Assembly: GCA_021815655.1 (NCBI GenBank)
Contig: JAKAGJ010000065.1
Span: 1 to 8,195 of the forward strand
Reading direction: 5' to 3'
Source of the DNA: Deltaproteobacteria bacterium
Lineage (GTDB): Bacteria > Desulfobacterota > Desulfarculia > Desulfarculales > Desulfarculaceae
Length of the DNA stretch: 8,195 nt
A program made the position numbers and the translations under genes. Under the pieces are notes generated by a model. That model was not told where the DNA came from. It saw only the letters and a list, made by a program, of their open reading frames with translations, and ran no database searches. Shown in pieces: positions 5,680-8,195 of this stretch (position 1 is its first letter; the number at the start of each line of letters is the position of its first letter).

Positions 5680-7416
5680 CTATCTCTGGCTGGCGAACCA
5701 GTCCAGGTCGGCCGTGGTGCGGAACAGCCAGTTGTAGCGGCGCTTGGGATTGACCACGTACTCGGGATTGCCGCCGGCCGGGCCGTTCTTGATGTAGCAA
5801 AGCTCCATGAAGCGTTTGGCGCTGTAGAGCAGCTCCCGCTGCACCTTGTCCAACTCCAGGTTGCCCCGGCCGTGCTTGCCCAGGAAATACTGGGCGGCCA
5901 TGACGATCTTCAACACGTCCAGGCTGTGCTGCACGTCCGTGTATTCGCCCACCTCGCGGGTCGTGGGCGGCTGGGAGCTGTATAGGTAGTAGGCGTTGAG
6001 CACCGGGATCTTCTCGTTGTACTGCTTCCAGCGGGGCCAGATGTAGGTGCCGTAGCGCACCAGGGAGTCGGCCAGGAGCTCCACCGACTCGGGCACCCGG
6101 GGGTCGGCGCTGACCAGGTAGTAGCGCAGCATGGCGTCCACGGCCAGGGCCGACATCCAGGAGCTGCAAATCCAGCCTGGGCCGTTGTTGCCTTCCTCGG
6201 CGCCCTGCTTGGAGGTGTGGATCATGCAGCCGTCCTTGGGGGCGCCGGGCAGGGGATGAATCTGGGCGTTGTAGCCGGCCTCGAAGATGTGCCGCGCCCG
6301 CGCCAGGAGGGCCTTGTCCCCGGTCAGCTCGTAGGCCACGGTGGCGTTCAACAGGGCGAAGGCCAGGTGGCGCTCGGTCCAGAAGGTCTTGCTGGAGGTG
6401 AGCACCGGGTCCCAGGCGTCCAGGAGCTTGAGCACGTGCTGGGAGTCCTTGAGCATGCGCTCGTCACCCGTGAGCCAGTAATTCAGCGCCAGGCACTCCT
6501 GATAGCCGTATTTCAGGTCCACGGGGTCATTGGCCCCCAAGAGGGCGAACTTGCCCGTGGGCCCCACCATGGAGCCGTACAGCTCCGCGGTGCGCACGGC
6601 CTGGCGCAGAGGGTCCAGGCCGCCCTGGCGGAAGTAGGTGACGAAGAAGGCGCTGGCGCGGTCAAAGAGCCAGCACTCCAGGTCCTTGGTGAACTCGGTG
6701 TAGTGCTTGCGCTCCACCCTGGGGTCGAGCTGGTTGGTGGTGGTCAGGAAAAAGTGCCTCATGTAGTGGTCGTAGAATTCCCACTTGGGGTCGGCCCCGG
6801 CGGGCAGGATGCGTCCGCGGATGAGGCTCTTGCCCAGCCACTGGTTGGGCAGCACCGCGTAGACCGGGGGCTCCATGGTCAGGGTGCCCATGTAGTCCTT
6901 GTCTTCCACGGGCAGCCATTGACGGCGCGCCTCCCAGCTGTCGGGCTCGTTCTCCTTGCGGGGCGTGCCCCAGCGCAGGGTATAGGTGCGGGGCAGGGTG
7001 GTGGCGATCAGGTCGCGGAACTGCACCAGTACCACGCGGATGCTGCCGGCGTGGGGCACCGGCTGGGGCCAGGTGGCCAGCACCTTGACATGGATGGGCA
7101 TCTCCTTGCCGGTATTGTCGTACAGGGAGATGAGCTGGGGGTCGCTGAGACAGCCCGGCGGGAAGGGCACCCCGAAGCTGATGTCCGTGACCCGGTCGGT
7201 GGTGCGGGCGTCGGCATAAAGCTCCACCGGCAGTTGCCCGGTGGCTTCCGGCGGGGGGAAGAAACCCAGATAGGCCGGGTCCTGGGCGTCCTGGATATCT
7301 GCGGCCCGGGCCGCCGCCGGCCCGCCCGGCAGCGCCCAGAGCAATCCCAGCCACAGGCCCAGGACGGCTGCGGCCCCCAGCCGCCGCCAGCGGCGGGGAT
7401 GGGGCAAAGAGGTCAT
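5680..7416 (-). CDS. Secreted polysaccharide lyase/hydrolase-like protein (beta domain plus helical toroid), function unproven
   Basis: A 578-residue protein if translation starts at the ATG at 7416. That ATG is chosen over the adjacent GTG at 7419 because GGTGG lies 6 bases upstream of it. The N-terminus is a clear signal peptide: basic RRWRR (8-12), a hydrophobic stretch to about 29, and a likely cleavage in ARA|AD near residue 38, so the protein acts in the periplasm or outside. Residues ~55-165 are beta-rich (ISFGVPFPPGCL, SLYDNTGKEMPIHVKVLATW, IRVVLVQF) and resemble the N-terminal RIFT-barrel domain of the PcRGLX/YetA rhamnogalacturonan-lyase-like proteins. Residues ~235-575 are helical and rich in aromatics, as in (alpha/alpha) toroid lyases and hydrolases. 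Candidate catalytic or binding residues, by inference only, are in TERHLAF, CMIHTSKQ, NNGPGWICSSWM and DVQHSLDV. It is shorter than PcRGLX/YetA proteins as I remember them. The family assignment is tentative; an alternative is an uncharacterised exosortase-cluster protein without enzymatic activity. Confidence 0.72.
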   Translation of the reverse strand: MTSLPHPRRWRRLGAAAVLGLWLGLLWALPGGPAAARAADIQDAQDPAYLGFFPPPEATGQLPVELYADARTTDRVTDISFGVPFPPGCLSDPQLISLYDNTGKEMPIHVKVLATWPQPVPHAGSIRVVLVQFRDLIATTLPRTYTLRWGTPRKENEPDSWEARRQWLPVEDKDYMGTLTMEPPVYAVLPNQWLGKSLIRGRILPAGADPKWEFYDHYMRHFFLTTTNQLDPRVERKHYTEFTKDLECWLFDRASAFFVTYFRQGGLDPLRQAVRTAELYGSMVGPTGKFALLGANDPVDLKYGYQECLALNYWLTGDERMLKDSQHVLKLLDAWDPVLTSSKTFWTERHLAFALLNATVAYELTGDKALLARARHIFEAGYNAQIHPLPGAPKDGCMIHTSKQGAEEGNNGPGWICSSWMSALAVDAMLRYYLVSADPRVPESVELLADSLVRYGTYIWPRWKQYNEKIPVLNAYYLYSSQPPTTREVGEYTDVQHSLDVLKIVMAAQYFLGKHGRGNLELDKVQRELLYSAKRFMELCYIKNGPAGGNPEYVVNPKRRYNWLFRTTADLDWFASQR

Positions 7417-7428
7417 CACTTGCCACCC
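7414..7428 (-). promoter_or_regulatory. TGATG stop-start overlap with GGGTGG ribosome-binding site
   Basis: On the minus strand the TGA of the TPR gene (7418-7416) shares its A with the ATG of the secreted lyase-like protein (7416-7414). GGGTGG (7428-7423) inside the TPR coding sequence sits 6 bases before that ATG. This arrangement is typical of translationally coupled genes made in step. The in-frame GTG at 7419 would give a 4-base overlap instead, but its spacing to the site is too short. Confidence 0.6.
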
Positions 7429-8195
7429 AGGGCGGCCTGCAATTTCATGGCCTCGGCCTTCTCGCGGAAGGAGCCGGGCTGGGACAGGGCCTTCTTCAAG
7501 GCCTCCTTGGCCTCGCTGTCGCGCTTGAGCGCCGAGAGCACCGCGGCCATGTGGTATTGGATGGAGGGGTTGTTGGGGGTCTGCTTGGCCGCGTCCTCCA
7601 GCTCCTGCAAGGCGCTCTGGTGGGAACCACGGCGGTAGAGCACCCAGCCCATGGTGTCGGTGAGCCTAGGGTCGTTGGGGGCCAGGCGCTTGGCCCGCTG
7701 GGCCAGGGGCAGGGCCTCGTTCAGGGCCTTGTCGCCGCCCCGGCGCGCCAGCAGGTAGGCCAGATTGTTCAGGGCCGGCACGAATTCGCCGTTGATGGTC
7801 AGGGCCAGGCGGTAGTCCTCCTCGGCCTCGGCCTCGCGCCCCAGCATCTCGCGCACGTCGCCGCGGGCCACCAGGGCCGCCGGGTTCTCGGGGGACAGCT
7901 TAAGGGCCTTGTCCAATTGGTTCACCGCGTCCTGGGCCTTGCCCTGGGCCCGGTCCACCGCGGCCAGGCCCACCAGGCTGGTCACCAGGTTGGGGTTGAG
8001 CGCCAGGGCGGCCTGGTATTCCTTGCGCGCCAGGTCCGGCTGGTTGGTGACCTGGTACAGATCGCCCAAGAGGTTGTGCACCAGCTCCTTGCGCTGGGTA
8101 AGGTCCATCTGGGCCTTGACCCGGGCCACGGCCTGGTCCGCCTGCTTCTCGCTCACCAGCAGGAAGGCCAGGCGCATGAGGGAGTCAAGGTTGTT
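7416..8195 (-). CDS. TPR-repeat protein, C-terminal part (5' end outside window)
   Basis: The reading frame is open through the window edge (codons for NNLDSL precede the first in-window Met at 8177), so this is the C-terminal ~259 residues of a longer protein. Counting from that Met, about six tetratricopeptide repeats of 34-37 residues can be seen, at roughly 30-63, 64-97, 98-131, 132-168, 169-202 and 203-236. They show the usual small and aromatic pattern and the Asn-Pro or Pro-Asn turns between repeats (LNPN, LSPEN, LAPND, TPNN). TPR arrays are protein-protein scaffolds. The segment NNLAYLLARRG...APNDPRLTDTMGWVLYRRG...PSIQYHMAAVL resembles the C-terminal end of the PEP-CTERM/exosortase-associated TPR lipoproteins (PrsT type), which sit in exopolysaccharide clusters; this is recalled similarity, not a search. 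The absent N-terminus would show whether there is a lipobox. The TGA stop overlaps the start of the next gene, which suggests translational coupling. Certain as a TPR protein, uncertain as PrsT. Confidence 0.85.
   Translation of the reverse strand, partial: NNLDSLMRLAFLLVSEKQADQAVARVKAQMDLTQRKELVHNLLGDLYQVTNQPDLARKEYQAALALNPNLVTSLVGLAAVDRAQGKAQDAVNQLDKALKLSPENPAALVARGDVREMLGREAEAEEDYRLALTINGEFVPALNNLAYLLARRGGDKALNEALPLAQRAKRLAPNDPRLTDTMGWVLYRRGSHQSALQELEDAAKQTPNNPSIQYHMAAVLSALKRDSEAKEALKKALSQPGSFREKAEAMKLQAALGGK

Noticed and set aside
6217..7638. Plus-strand open frame opposite the lyase-like and TPR genes
   Set aside because: Spans the junction of two supported minus-strand genes and has no recognisable motif or signal; treated as a shadow.

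Overview
The window is GC-rich and all of its convincing genes lie on the minus strand, so transcription runs from high to low coordinates. The high GC content, strong preference for G or C at third codon positions, and an exopolysaccharide cluster next to a TPR protein resembling exosortase-associated ones suggest a Gram-negative bacterium. A Desulfobacterota (Desulfarculus-like deltaproteobacterial) genome is my best guess, but this is inference from style and not a marker-based assignment.

In transcription order the layout is: (1) the C-terminal part of a TPR-repeat protein that runs off the right edge; (2) a secreted two-domain protein, with an N-terminal beta domain and a C-terminal all-helical domain, that looks like a polysaccharide lyase or hydrolase; (3) a CapK/PaaK-like adenylate-forming ligase; (4) and (5) two GT-B fold family 4 glycosyltransferases; (6) a Wzx-type polysaccharide flippase. 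The first two genes overlap at TGATG. The others are separated by about 147, 42, 79 and 58 bases, with no convincing promoter or intrinsic terminator between them, so one operon is the simplest reading. Positions 1-250 lie downstream of the flippase and hold no supported gene. They contain two tandem copies of a 99-base unit.

Together the genes describe part of a surface-polysaccharide pathway. The glycosyltransferases extend a lipid-linked glycan on the cytoplasmic face, and Wzx flips it across the inner membrane. The ligase probably activates a carboxylic acid that decorates a sugar. The exported lyase-like protein would trim or clear polymer in the periplasm or outside, and the TPR protein could act as a scaffold for the export or assembly machinery. 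The priming transferase, Wzy polymerase, chain-length regulator, export porin and any exosortase are not in the window and would have to lie to the right or elsewhere.

The points that most deserve follow-up are the lyase-like protein and its coupling to the TPR gene, the role of the ligase, the 99-base tandem repeat at the downstream edge, and GC-rich inverted repeats in two of the intergenic gaps, one of which spans the ligase stop codon. No tRNA, rRNA, CRISPR array, insertion sequence or phage gene was seen.
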